Positions 1 through 8,530 of a stretch of 64,000 nucleotides of DNA are shown in pieces. How positions within the stretch are numbered: position 1 is the stretch's first letter; each line of letters starts with the position of its first letter. Origin of the DNA: DASYKT01 sp963718105. GTDB taxonomy: Bacteria > Acidobacteriota > Blastocatellia > Pyrinomonadales > Pyrinomonadaceae. The position numbers were made by a program, and so were the translations under genes. The stretch spans positions 1,426,001 to 1,490,000 of the forward strand of contig OY970352.1 of assembly GCA_963718105.1 (NCBI GenBank), in the 5' to 3' direction. Under the pieces are notes generated by a model. The model was given only the letters and a program-made list of their open reading frames with translations. It had not been told where the DNA came from and ran no database searches.

Positions 1-2
1 CC

Positions 3-974
3 GTAATTCAGGCGGGAAGATTCAATACGGTAAAAAAAGTAATGTTACAGCCGGATGGGAAAATACTCGCATGCGGTACCGTCCAAAATCCTTCAAATTT
101 GGATTTTGCAATTGCGCGTTTCAATGCCACGGGCGGGTTGGACACCTCTTATGGCGTGGGCGGAATAGCCTCGGCCCTTAGTCCGCCGAACGAGTTCGCT
201 AGTGACGCCGTTATGCAGCCGGACGGCAAGATCGTGTTTGTCGGAAACAGATGGGATGATTTTACCGTGGCTCGCGTGAATACGGACGGGACGCTCGACA
301 CTTCATTCGGGTCGGCCGGTTTTAGGGTTACCTCCGAATCGGGTATTAAAAGGCCCGAGGCCGTAGCTCTTCAGCCCGACGGTAAGATCCTGGTCGGGGG
401 TGTCATAACTATTAACGACCTCACGGATTATGTCGTTGCGCGTTTTAATTCCGACGGATCGCTGGACCAACTTCGTCCGGTAGGAAAGCCGAGCAAGATC
501 GCGGCAAGGAAAGAAAGCGTATTTCAGCCACTTTGGGGATCCGGCGGACTTGCGATCGGCGGAAATGCGATCGCCTCTGATACCTTGTGGAATATGACGG
601 TCGATGCCGCCGGCAGAGTCGTGATCTCAGGAAATTCCTATTTCACCTCCAATGGCCAGCCTTTCGCTATCTCAGAGTTGTCGTTGGCACGATTTCTCGG
701 CGAATCCGCGCCGACCGCTAATATCTACGGCACCATTAAAACGGCGGGCGGAATGCCGATCAGAAACGTTTCCGTCGTGCTGAGCGAAGGCGGTTTGTCC
801 GCACCGGTATATGCGCTGACCAATCAGTTTGGCCTTTATTCATTTCCCGGCCTGCAGGTGACGGAGCGCTATTCGGTCTCGATCAGTTCCAAGCGCTTTA
901 ACTTTGTCGTGGATCAAAAGCTCGTTACATTGCTTCACGATGAAGAGAGCATTGATTTTACCGCCGAACCATAG
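3..974 (+). CDS. Delta-60 repeat secreted protein, 5' end cut by window edge
   Basis: The frame is open from the first bases of the window, so this is the 3' part of a longer gene; the ATG at 42 is an internal Met of a repeat and not a start. The visible part has several delta-60-type repeats of the pattern LQPDGKIL...ARFN.DG.LD.SFG, which are thought to form a beta-propeller-like fold. From about residue 240 there is a carboxypeptidase-regulatory-like beta-sandwich (GTIKTAGGMPIRNVSVVLS ... ALTNQFGLYSF). It is the first of four paralogues in 10 kb; its C-terminal domain is closest to the next gene. A secreted or surface role is inferred from the intact paralogues, which carry signal peptides. 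Ligand and function are unknown. Confidence 0.88.
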   Translation, partial: VIQAGRFNTVKKVMLQPDGKILACGTVQNPSNLDFAIARFNATGGLDTSYGVGGIASALSPPNEFASDAVMQPDGKIVFVGNRWDDFTVARVNTDGTLDTSFGSAGFRVTSESGIKRPEAVALQPDGKILVGGVITINDLTDYVVARFNSDGSLDQLRPVGKPSKIAARKESVFQPLWGSGGLAIGGNAIASDTLWNMTVDAAGRVVISGNSYFTSNGQPFAISELSLARFLGESAPTANIYGTIKTAGGMPIRNVSVVLSEGGLSAPVYALTNQFGLYSFPGLQVTERYSVSISSKRFNFVVDQKLVTLLHDEESIDFTAEP

Positions 975-993
975 GATGTCGGTGCGGAATTTG

Positions 994-1077
994 ATTCGGA
1001 ATAGATGATAACTGATAGATGAGAGAGAAGATCGGAATCTTTCAGTTATCATCTATCATCTTTTATCTATTCCGAAT
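994..1077. repeat. Palindromic repeat (GATAGATGATAACTG family), copy 1
   Basis: The left arm begins ATTCGGAATAGATGATAACT and the right arm ends with its approximate reverse complement, giving an imperfect hairpin of about 84 bp. A second copy lies at 57921-58008. Confidence 0.7.
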
Positions 1078-1147
1078 GGTTATTCCACGGCTTTAAGACA
1101 CTTGCGAAAAAACCATTGCCAAAACAGTGTTAAACCCCTAAGATATT

Positions 1148-1175
1148 AAGAACGGTAATTTTAGCCGTTCTTTTT
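1148..1175. terminator. Rho-independent terminator-like hairpin
   Basis: AAGAACGG (1148-1155) pairs with CCGTTCTT (1165-1172) across a 9-nt loop, followed by a T run. It sits only about 30 bp before the next ATG, so it could also act as a leader attenuator for the 1204 gene. Confidence 0.6.
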
Positions 1176-1203
1176 CAACTCCTCCCGTTCAAACTCAAAA
1201 TTT

Positions 1204-2868
1204 ATGAAACTAAAGATCCTGTTTCTCGCTATAGCTCTATTTACTTTAACCTCAACAATTAATGCCGCACCCGGTCAGCTTGACCCGACCTTTAACGGCA
1301 CCGGCAAGCTGATCACCGGACATGCCATTCCTGAGACCTGGGTGGTCAAGGATATGGTGATACAGCCAGACGGCAAGATCCTGGCCGGGGTAGCGAACCC
1401 CGCACATTCCCCCCTTAACCGCGGCATGCTGGTGCGCTATAACCCGAGCGGTGCGGTTGATACCACGTTTGGTAATAACGGCGTGGTCGATCTGATCTAT
1501 CCCGGTGACGTGCGTGTTTTTCCCAGCGAGATCAAGGTGCAAAGCGACGGCAAGATCGTCATGGCCATTAATGCATTCGGTTTCACGGGCTGCGGCGTCA
1601 TGCGGCTTAATGTCGATGGCAGCGCCGACAGTTCTTTCGGCACGGGCGGTATTTCAACGATGGCCACACCCTCCGGAGACTGTATGGCAAGCGGGCTTGC
1701 GATCCAGAACGACGGCCGCTATGCGGTGATGTCGAAACTCTTCGGTCCCCAGGACTCCCAGCGCAGTTTCGCGCTGATGCGCTTTACGGCCGACGGCTCG
1801 CCCGATAACACTTTTGGCGGGGACGGACAGATAAACGGCGGCACCCAATATTCTTCAGACCGCTACCGCTCGCTATTGCTCCAGCCGGACGGCAAGCTTA
1901 TCATCGTCGGCGAAACCGACACCGATTCAAAACATATTGTTTACCGGTTCAATGGTGACGGCACGGCGGACAGTTCTTTCGGCACTAATGGCCGCGTGAC
2001 TTTTGGCATAGCCGATAAATGCGTCGGCAGCTATTCCGCGCTGCTCCAGCCCGATGGCAAGATCATTCTCGCGGGCAGCGGCGGCGGCCTGGGCAGTAAT
2101 TGCGTCGTTGCCGTGGGCCAGGTGAACTTCGGATTTGAAATGACGCGTTTTACCGCCGATGGGGCGCTCGATGCGTCCTTCGGCACGAACGGGTATGTCT
2201 ATACTCCCCTGGCCGACAAGCAGATAAAGATCGCGCGCGGTATAGCGCTCCAGCCGGACGGCCGCATCCTGGTCGGCGGCTCGTCAACCTATCGCGCCGT
2301 TCCCGATCCCGGCTACGACTATACCGATCTTGCCATCGCGCGTTATAGCGCCAATGGAGTATTGGAAGGTTCTTCCTCGCGTGCATCATCGAAGTTTTTC
2401 CGCGGCGAGAGCGTGCTCGGCTCCATCTGGGGCACGGACGGGATCGTGCGCACGCGCCTTTTCGATAACAAGCAGACCGCTATTATTCAGACCGCATTCG
2501 ATGCCGCCGGCCGCCTGGTGGTTTACGGCGCTTATTGGGGCGATTCGTTTCATGGCGATAACTCTTCGGGAATAGCGCTGGCGCGTTATCAAGGTGAATC
2601 TTCGCCCTACTCGTCGATCACCGGCCGCATCACCACGGCTAACGGTGTGCCGATCAAAAACATCAGCGTCGTGCTGAGCGAAGGCGAACTTGCCGCGCCG
2701 CGCTACGCGCTGACCAACCAGTTCGGCTACTACACGTTCAGCGATCTGCCGGTGACGGAAACTTACTCCGTGTCGATCAGCTCGAAACGCTTTAATTTCA
2801 ACGTGGACCAGCAGATATTAATGCTCAATCACGATGAACAAAGCGTGGATTTCATCGCCGAACCGTAA
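1204..2868 (+). CDS. Secreted delta-60 repeat protein with C-terminal carboxypeptidase-regulatory-like domain
   Basis: This is a complete 554-residue member of the local family. It has a Sec signal peptide (residues 1-21, cleavage after NAA) and then the family hallmark PGQLDPTFNGTGK. About seven delta-60 repeats (QPDGKI ... R.N.DG..D.SFG) follow, and from about residue 470 there is a beta-sandwich domain with ALTNQFGYYTF and SISSKRFNF. The C-terminus is nearly the same as in the truncated gene before it and clearly diverged from the pair at 6694 and 8531. Export to the periplasm or surface is inferred from the signal peptide. No catalytic motif was seen; such proteins are usually left without a function. 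Confidence 0.92.
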   Translation: MKLKILFLAIALFTLTSTINAAPGQLDPTFNGTGKLITGHAIPETWVVKDMVIQPDGKILAGVANPAHSPLNRGMLVRYNPSGAVDTTFGNNGVVDLIYPGDVRVFPSEIKVQSDGKIVMAINAFGFTGCGVMRLNVDGSADSSFGTGGISTMATPSGDCMASGLAIQNDGRYAVMSKLFGPQDSQRSFALMRFTADGSPDNTFGGDGQINGGTQYSSDRYRSLLLQPDGKLIIVGETDTDSKHIVYRFNGDGTADSSFGTNGRVTFGIADKCVGSYSALLQPDGKIILAGSGGGLGSNCVVAVGQVNFGFEMTRFTADGALDASFGTNGYVYTPLADKQIKIARGIALQPDGRILVGGSSTYRAVPDPGYDYTDLAIARYSANGVLEGSSSRASSKFFRGESVLGSIWGTDGIVRTRLFDNKQTAIIQTAFDAAGRLVVYGAYWGDSFHGDNSSGIALARYQGESSPYSSITGRITTANGVPIKNISVVLSEGELAAPRYALTNQFGYYTFSDLPVTETYSVSISSKRFNFNVDQQILMLNHDEQSVDFIAEP

Positions 2869-2900
2869 GGCAGTAGGCAGAAGCAGTAAGCAGTGAGCAG

Positions 2901-2925
2901 AGGCAGGTTTTCGGACCTGCCTTTT
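2901..2925 (+). terminator. Rho-independent terminator after the 1204-2868 gene
   Basis: AGGCAGGT (2901-2908) and ACCTGCCT (2915-2922) form a perfect 8-bp stem with a TTTCGG loop, followed by TTTT. Confidence 0.75.
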
Positions 2926-2943
2926 CAATGGATGCAAGTAAGG

Positions 2944-3131
2944 GATGAGGTCAGAACCGGGAGCGGTAGCGGCCGGGTTTCGGTTTTTGCTTTTTTCGTG
3001 TTTCTTTGTGTGTTTTCGTGGTTCCAGTCCTAAGTCTTTGGTTACTGAAGTTTTCAGGCATGTAACCACGAAAATCACACTAAAAGACACGAATTCAAAA
3101 CCCCTCGCTACCGCTTCGGGTTCCGACTCCG
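2944..3131. repeat. Nested palindromic repeats (GGTCAGAACC family containing a CGTGGTT family copy)
   Basis: The outer arms are ATGAGGTCAGAACCGGGAGC at the left and the inverted arm CCTCGCTACCGCTTCGGGTT at the right. Between them, about 2990-3092, lies a second palindrome with arms of the type TTTCGTGGTTCCAG and TAACCACGAAAATCACAC. One family therefore appears to be inserted in the other. This fills most of the gene-free stretch 2926-3270. Confidence 0.75.
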
Positions 3132-3270
3132 TACATTTTTCTGCAAGTCTTTAAAAATCTCGCGTTCTTCAATTAACAGGAAGTTTAATTTTCCGGCGCG
3201 AGGCAACCGCCCGCCGGTTTTAAACCTCGAATAACTGAACTGCTCGACAAAAGATAAAAATGAGGTAATT

Positions 3271-6096
3271 ATGCAAAAAATCATTTACGGCGCTATTTTG
3301 TGTTTAATTTTAGCGGCTGGAATTTCCGCCCAGAAGATCACACAAGGCGAACTCGACGCCATCGGTAAAGGCGGCAAAGCGCTCGGCGCATGCCCGCTAA
3401 AAAATACCGACGTGCAGGCGGACATAACCGGCTTTCTTTCACGCGTGAAAGTGACGCAGGAATTTGAAAATAATTTCAGCGAAAAGATCGAGGCCGTTTA
3501 TGTTTTTCCGCTGCCGCAAAATGCCGCGGTCGATGATATGACGATGCGCATCGGCGAACGCGTGGTGCGCGGAAAGATAATGAAGCGCGAAGAAGCGCGC
3601 GAAGTGTATGACGCCGCCAAGGCGAACGGCCAGGTGGCCAGCCTGCTTGACCAGGAACGCCCCAATATCTTTACGCAGTCGGTCGCCAATATTTTGCCGG
3701 GCGAAAAGATCGTGATCGAGATCAGTTATGTCGAGACGCTGAAGTATGAAGACGGCAGTTACGAGTTTATGTTTCCGATGGTCGTCGGGCCGCGTTATAT
3801 CCCGGGCAATGTAAATGCGCAGGGAACCGGCACCGCACAGGTTCCGGACGCTTCGAAGATCACGCCGCCCGTGGCTGCTGACCGCGCCGGGCATGACATT
3901 TCCATCCGCGTTCACCTCGATGCGGGTGTGCCGGTGGAAACGGTCGGGTCAAAATCTCACCAGATAGAATCCGCGGCGTTATCGGCCGGCAGCTACGATA
4001 TAAAACTAAAAAACGACAGGACCATCCCTAATAAAGATTTTATTTTGCGTTATGACGTGGCCGGTAAAAAGATCGAGGACGCGGTGCTGACTCATAGAGC
4101 CGGTAGCGACAGCCGGGGCGGTTATTTTACGATGATCTTACAGCCGCCCGACCGCGTCGAGGCGAAAGACGTGACGCCGAAAGAGATAGTTTTTGTTCTC
4201 GACACGAGCGGTTCGATGGAAGGTTTCCCGATCGAAAAAGCGAAAGAATCGATGAAGATGGCGCTTGACGGTCTTTACCCGCAGGACACTTTTAATCTGA
4301 TCACTTTTGCCGGCGACACGCATGTACTGTTTGAAAAACCCGTGCCTGCCACACCGGAAAATTTGCAGGCCGCGCAGGAATTTCTCGCCACGCGCAAAGG
4401 CGGCGGCGGAACGGAAATGATGAAGGCCATCAAGACCGCGCTCGACCCGTCGGATTCGCAGCAGCACCTGCGCATCGTTTGTTTTATGACCGACGGTTAT
4501 GTCGGCAACGATCTTGAGATCATCGGCGAAATTCAAAAGCATCCGAATGCGCGCGTGTTCTCATTCGGCATCGGCAGCTCGGTCAATCGCCTTTTGCTTG
4601 ACAAGATGGCGGACGAAGGCCGCGGCGAGGTCGAATATGTTTCGCTCGAAGATGACGGCTCGGCGGCAGCCAAACGTTTTCACGAACGCGTACGCGCACC
4701 CTTGCTGACGGATATCTCGCTCGATTTCGGCGGGCTTAAAGTGGAAGATGTTTATCCCAAACGCGTGGGCGACTTGTTTAGCGCCAAGCCGGTCATTATC
4801 CACGGCCGATTTACCCAGCCGGGAAGCGGCGTCGTTAAATTAAAAGGCCGTTCTTTCGGGCGCGAAACCGTGCGCGAGATCGCGGTCAATTTTCCCGAAA
4901 ACGAGCCGGGCCACGATGTCCTGGCGACGCTCTGGGCGCGCACCCGGATCGACGATCTAATGTCGCAGGATTATGCCGGTGTGCAAAACGGCAGCGCTAA
5001 ACCGGATGTGAAAAATACGATCACCAGCCTGGGGTTGGAATACCGGCTGCTGACGCAATTTACCTCTTTTGTCGCGGTCGAAGAAACCGTGGTGACGGAC
5101 GGCGGCCAGCCGCGCCGGATCGAAGTTCCGGTGGAACTGCCCGAAGGCGTCAGCCGCGAAGGGATCTTCGGAGCTACCGACCAGGTGGGGGATACTCCGT
5201 TTAGAAGACTCCAGGCTGTTTCAGCGCTTCAGCGGTCACCCGCAAAGCTCAAAGCTGCGGTCAGGGCAACTTCTGTCAAACCCGTCAGCGGGACCTTTGG
5301 CAACGGTTCCGGTATCGGCAGAGGCTCTGGCTCTGGCGCAGGTATCGGCCCGGTCCCAACCACCCGCGGGCAAAACGATCCGAGGAATATAGCACCGGGG
5401 ATCAAGACCGTGTACAAGGAATGGTTGGAGAAAGACGTCGGGTATATCGTTACCGGCGAAGAAAAACAGGAGTTCGGTTCCTTTATCAAGGCGACGGCCA
5501 TGCCCAAGCCGCAATATCCCGCGAGGCTGAAGACCGCCGCGGCCAAGGCCACCGTCAAGCCCGTCAAGCCCGTCAAGGTTGCCGTGACGCTCGATCTGGC
5601 CGGCAACGTCGTTTCCGCCAAGGCGGTATCCGGCGACGCTTCTCTCTATAAAGAGTGCGAGGCAGCGGCCAGGTTGGCGAAATTCGAAATACCGAACATC
5701 GGCCGCGAGATAGTGAAGATCACCGGTGCCATCGCTTATGTCTTTACCTCGAATAAGGGGGTCGGGAAGGTCGAGGCTGCGCAGCAGCTTCTGGAGGCGT
5801 ACATTCAAATAAAGCCGAACAAGTACCATTCCGTGATCAAAGCGCTGGTCGACCGCTTGAAAGCAAATCAGGTAGCCGCCGAAGGCGAAGCGAAATTCGT
5901 GGCGAACGGCAAAGCCAATGTCATCGTCCGCGTAACGGAGCTAAAGCCGGAAACGATCGCGGCGCTTAAAGCCGCGGGCTTTGAGGTGGTTGCCGAAATG
6001 GCTTCGTCAAACGCGGTGGTCGGGCGCATCGCGATCGAAAAATTCGCGGCGCTCGACGGCATAGACGCGGTTGTTTTTATCTCACCGCAATATTAG
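3271..6096 (+). CDS. VIT and VWA domain protein with TonB-C-like domain
   Basis: A 941-residue exported protein: signal peptide (1-20), VIT domain (about 30-200), VWA domain (about 300-470) with an intact MIDAS motif DTSGSMEG at residue 311, then a Gly/Ser/Arg-rich linker (about 690-710). A TonB C-terminal-like domain follows (about 744-835, PKPQYPARLK ... VTLDLAGNVVSAKAVSGD), and last a small alpha/beta domain (about 860-941). VIT-VWA proteins resemble inter-alpha-trypsin inhibitor heavy chains and bind partners through metal at the MIDAS. The extra TonB-C-like module suggests contact with envelope components; that is inference. A GAGGT Shine-Dalgarno lies just before the ATG. It separates the two pairs of delta-60 genes and is on the same strand, but a terminator follows it. 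Confidence 0.9.
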   Translation: MQKIIYGAILCLILAAGISAQKITQGELDAIGKGGKALGACPLKNTDVQADITGFLSRVKVTQEFENNFSEKIEAVYVFPLPQNAAVDDMTMRIGERVVRGKIMKREEAREVYDAAKANGQVASLLDQERPNIFTQSVANILPGEKIVIEISYVETLKYEDGSYEFMFPMVVGPRYIPGNVNAQGTGTAQVPDASKITPPVAADRAGHDISIRVHLDAGVPVETVGSKSHQIESAALSAGSYDIKLKNDRTIPNKDFILRYDVAGKKIEDAVLTHRAGSDSRGGYFTMILQPPDRVEAKDVTPKEIVFVLDTSGSMEGFPIEKAKESMKMALDGLYPQDTFNLITFAGDTHVLFEKPVPATPENLQAAQEFLATRKGGGGTEMMKAIKTALDPSDSQQHLRIVCFMTDGYVGNDLEIIGEIQKHPNARVFSFGIGSSVNRLLLDKMADEGRGEVEYVSLEDDGSAAAKRFHERVRAPLLTDISLDFGGLKVEDVYPKRVGDLFSAKPVIIHGRFTQPGSGVVKLKGRSFGRETVREIAVNFPENEPGHDVLATLWARTRIDDLMSQDYAGVQNGSAKPDVKNTITSLGLEYRLLTQFTSFVAVEETVVTDGGQPRRIEVPVELPEGVSREGIFGATDQVGDTPFRRLQAVSALQRSPAKLKAAVRATSVKPVSGTFGNGSGIGRGSGSGAGIGPVPTTRGQNDPRNIAPGIKTVYKEWLEKDVGYIVTGEEKQEFGSFIKATAMPKPQYPARLKTAAAKATVKPVKPVKVAVTLDLAGNVVSAKAVSGDASLYKECEAAARLAKFEIPNIGREIVKITGAIAYVFTSNKGVGKVEAAQQLLEAYIQIKPNKYHSVIKALVDRLKANQVAAEGEAKFVANGKANVIVRVTELKPETIAALKAAGFEVVAEMASSNAVVGRIAIEKFAALDGIDAVVFISPQY

Positions 6097-6131
6097 TTCG
6101 AAAGAGTAACCCTCGCGCTCTTTCAATAAAG

Positions 6132-6170
6132 GCCGCAGTTTTAAGAGAGATCTTTGAGCTGCGGCTTTTT
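6132..6170 (+). terminator. Rho-independent terminator after the VIT/VWA gene
   Basis: GCCGCAG (6132-6138) pairs with CTGCGGC (6159-6165) around an AT-rich loop, followed by a T run. Confidence 0.7.
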
Positions 6171-6236
6171 CGTGTGTTTGGTGTGTTTCGTGGTTAAACT
6201 CTGACGCTCAACCACGAAACACACCAAACACACTAA
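6166..6236. repeat. Palindromic repeat (CGTGGTT family)
   Basis: The arm GTGTGTTTGGTGTGTTTCGT is followed, across a short spacer, by its near-exact reverse complement CCACGAAACACACCAAACAC. Related copies are at about 2990, 16070, 16395, 18356, 22464 and 25448. Confidence 0.75.
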
Positions 6237-6295
6237 CAAGAACCGCTAAATTTTTCATCCCAAACCCGGGAACGCTGGAGAGTATTCTTTTAAAT

Positions 6296-6410
6296 TGCCA
6301 CTAGCTTTAGCTAGTGGTCGGTAAGGTTAAAAACAGTCCCGGCTTTAGCCGAACAAATTGGACTAAAGTCCACAAACCATTTTTCTCCATAAATCCTAGT
6401 GGCAATTTAT
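6296..6410. repeat. Palindromic repeat (CACTAGCTTTAGCTAGTG family)
   Basis: It starts ATTGCCACTAGCTTTAGCTA and ends CTAGTGGCAATTT, with inner inverted segments around GGCTTTAGCC. A related copy is at 30871-31003. Confidence 0.65.
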
Positions 6411-6417
6411 AACAAAA

Positions 6418-6550
6418 TGAGGTCAGAACCGGGAAGGCTCCCCTTCTGCCTGAGGAGGACGGGGTGGTGGGAGAGCGACCGGGTTTCTGAAATTGAAAAG
6501 AATAAGCCAAGACCAAAACCCCTCGCTACCGCTTCGGGTTCTGACCTCAT
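6418..6550. repeat. Palindromic repeat (GGTCAGAACC family)
   Basis: The ends are ATGAGGTCAGAACCGGGA and the inverted TTCGGGTTCTGACCTCAT. With the two preceding repeats it fills the 600-bp gap between the VIT/VWA gene and the next delta-60 gene. Confidence 0.75.
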
Positions 6551-6578
6551 GCTTGACTGCCGGGTTCTTGATAAAAGA

Positions 6579-6693
6579 GCTCAAAACAAAACTCTTGCCT
6601 AAAATAGCGTTAAACGGCTAAAATTAAAGCAGCGGTGTGTGCCGTAAGTTGTTCAGCTAATTCCCGTAAAACCACTCCCTTACAAAAAATAAT
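6579..6693 (+). promoter_or_regulatory. Conserved leader shared by two delta-60 genes, copy 1
   Basis: The 115 bp before the 6694 start match 8417-8530 before the 8531 start, including GGTGTGTGCCGTAAGTTGTT and AATTCCCGTA. A weaker match (AAACAGTGTTAAAC) occurs upstream of 1204. The conservation suggests a duplicated promoter and 5' untranslated region; the promoter boxes themselves are not clear by eye. Confidence 0.5.
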
Positions 6694-8286
6694 ATGAAAC
6701 TCAAAGTCCTGATTCTTTTGGCGGGTTTGTTTATTGCTTCGTCCGTATTTGCCGCGCCGGGCGAACTCGACCCGACGTTTAACGGCACGGGAGTTATCGC
6801 GTCGGGGCTGCCGGGCGGTTCTGCCGGCGCGACCGTCGTAGTGATCCAGCCGGACGGGAAAATACTGGTCAGCGGCAGCGGTGTTATCAATTCGCTCAAT
6901 GCCACGCGCATAATGCGTTTTAACCCTAACGGCACTCCGGATACGACATTCGGCACGGGAGGCAGCAGTTATCTTTATTACCCGGACGGTTCGGTTCGGA
7001 TAGCGTCCGATATGGCCATTCAGCCGGACGGCAAGATCATTTTGCCGATCGGCGAATTTGTGAATGGACAAGATTCCTGCGGAGCCACGCGGTTAAACAG
7101 TGACGGCAGTATCGACCTGAATTTTGGAGACCAGGGACGCGCCGCGATCGATGTCGCCAACCGGCGGTGCAGCTACTGGCGCATCAGATCGCAGCCGGAT
7201 GGAAAGGTGATCGTTATCGGCACGCTGGGTGCCACGTCTCTTACGGTCAGAGATTTCGGTGTGTTTCGTTTTAACCAGGACGGCTCGCCCGATACGGCTT
7301 TCGATGGCGACGGTTATACGGTGACGGATTTTGGAAATACGGATGACGAGCCGAGTTCGGTCGAGCTCCAGCCGGACGGGAAGATCCTCGTGATCGGGAA
7401 CAACCTTCAGCACGGCCATCGTGACCATGACATCGCGCGTTACGATACGGACGGCGCCCTCGACAGCAGTTTCGGCGTCGGCGGGAAACTGGTATTTGGC
7501 GATCCGGCGGTGGCTGACGGAAACTTCGCCATGAGACTTCAGGCTGACGGAAAGATCGTAATTGTCGGCGGAAACGCCAACAACCCGGTCGGCTTTAAAA
7601 TGCTGCGATTGAACCAGGACGGTTCGATGGATAATTCCTTCGGTGTGAATGGCGCCGTTTACACCTCGACGGCTGAAAATGGTTCGTACGGCAACAGTGC
7701 TCTCGCCATCCAGGCGGACGGCAGGATAATTCTCGGCGGCGGCGCGTTGATCGCGGGTTCGTTGATGAATAACACCGATTTCGGCGTCGCCCGTTATAAC
7801 TCAAATGGCACGCTCGACCGGGCGCCGGCTTTTAATTTCGGCCGTAAAGAAAGTGTGCTGAGTTCGTTTTGGAGCGCTAACGGGATGTCGCGAGTGCATT
7901 TCGGCGATACATTTTTCTCACAAGTATATTACCTGGCGATCGATCCGGCCGGGCGCGTGCTTGCCTATGGAAGGAGCGCCGGAAACCAAATGGCGCTGGT
8001 TAGATTCCAGGGCGACGCTTCACCGTATGCGAGCGTTTCGGGAACCGTCAGGACGGCGGGCGGGCTGCCGATCAGAAACGCCTATGTCACGCTGTCGGGC
8101 GGCAGCCTGAGCGTGCCCGTCACGGTGCTGACAAATAATCTGGGAATTTACCAATTCACAAACCTGCCGGTGACCGAAACTTATAACGTCACCGCCACCG
8201 CCAAGCGCTTTCGCTTTGCCACCGGTGAAAGAACGGTAATGCTCAACGCCGATACTGAAAATTTCGACTTTAGTGCCAATCAGTAG
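6694..8286 (+). CDS. Secreted delta-60 repeat protein
   Basis: 530 residues. Signal peptide ending SSVFA (1-20), then PGELDPTFNGTGV and seven to eight delta-60 repeats (for example IQPDGKILVSGSG and MRFNPNGTPDTTFG). A carboxypeptidase-regulatory-like domain starts at about residue 445 (VSGTVRTAGGLPIRNAYVTL). The last 85 or so residues are almost identical to those of the 8531 gene while the repeat regions differ much more, which points to recent gene conversion or selection on the C-terminal domain. Likely exported; exact role unknown. Confidence 0.92.
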   Translation: MKLKVLILLAGLFIASSVFAAPGELDPTFNGTGVIASGLPGGSAGATVVVIQPDGKILVSGSGVINSLNATRIMRFNPNGTPDTTFGTGGSSYLYYPDGSVRIASDMAIQPDGKIILPIGEFVNGQDSCGATRLNSDGSIDLNFGDQGRAAIDVANRRCSYWRIRSQPDGKVIVIGTLGATSLTVRDFGVFRFNQDGSPDTAFDGDGYTVTDFGNTDDEPSSVELQPDGKILVIGNNLQHGHRDHDIARYDTDGALDSSFGVGGKLVFGDPAVADGNFAMRLQADGKIVIVGGNANNPVGFKMLRLNQDGSMDNSFGVNGAVYTSTAENGSYGNSALAIQADGRIILGGGALIAGSLMNNTDFGVARYNSNGTLDRAPAFNFGRKESVLSSFWSANGMSRVHFGDTFFSQVYYLAIDPAGRVLAYGRSAGNQMALVRFQGDASPYASVSGTVRTAGGLPIRNAYVTLSGGSLSVPVTVLTNNLGIYQFTNLPVTETYNVTATAKRFRFATGERTVMLNADTENFDFSANQ

Positions 8287-8293
8287 ACTTGCT

Positions 8294-8365
8294 GTCAGTA
8301 GCGTCTGCGTTAGCAGATGCGCAAAAAGACGCACCCACGCACTTGCTGACGCAAGCGCTACTGAC
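8294..8365. repeat. Palindromic repeat (GTCAGTAGCG family)
   Basis: GTCAGTAGCGTCTGCGTTAG at the left is mirrored by GACGCAAGCGCTACTGAC at the right. Other copies are at 17335-17404, 42423-42499 and 51348-51420, with a half copy at 27695-27733. A half arm of the GCGCTCCCAG family follows at about 8372-8405. Confidence 0.75.
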
Positions 8366-8416
8366 AGGAGTGCGGTTATCGCGCTTGCCGGCGCTCCCAG
8401 TTTAACGGTCTTGTTT

Positions 8417-8530
8417 GCTCGAAACAAAATCTTGCCTAAACAGCGTCAAGCGGCTAAGATAGCAGCAACGGTGTGTGCCGTAAGTTGTTCAACTAATTCC
8501 CGTACACCATTCCCTTACAAAAAAAGAAAT
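8417..8530 (+). promoter_or_regulatory. Conserved leader shared by two delta-60 genes, copy 2
   Basis: See the copy at 6579-6693. The match runs from GCTC(G/A)AAACAAAA through the translation start, with small substitutions and indels. Confidence 0.5.
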
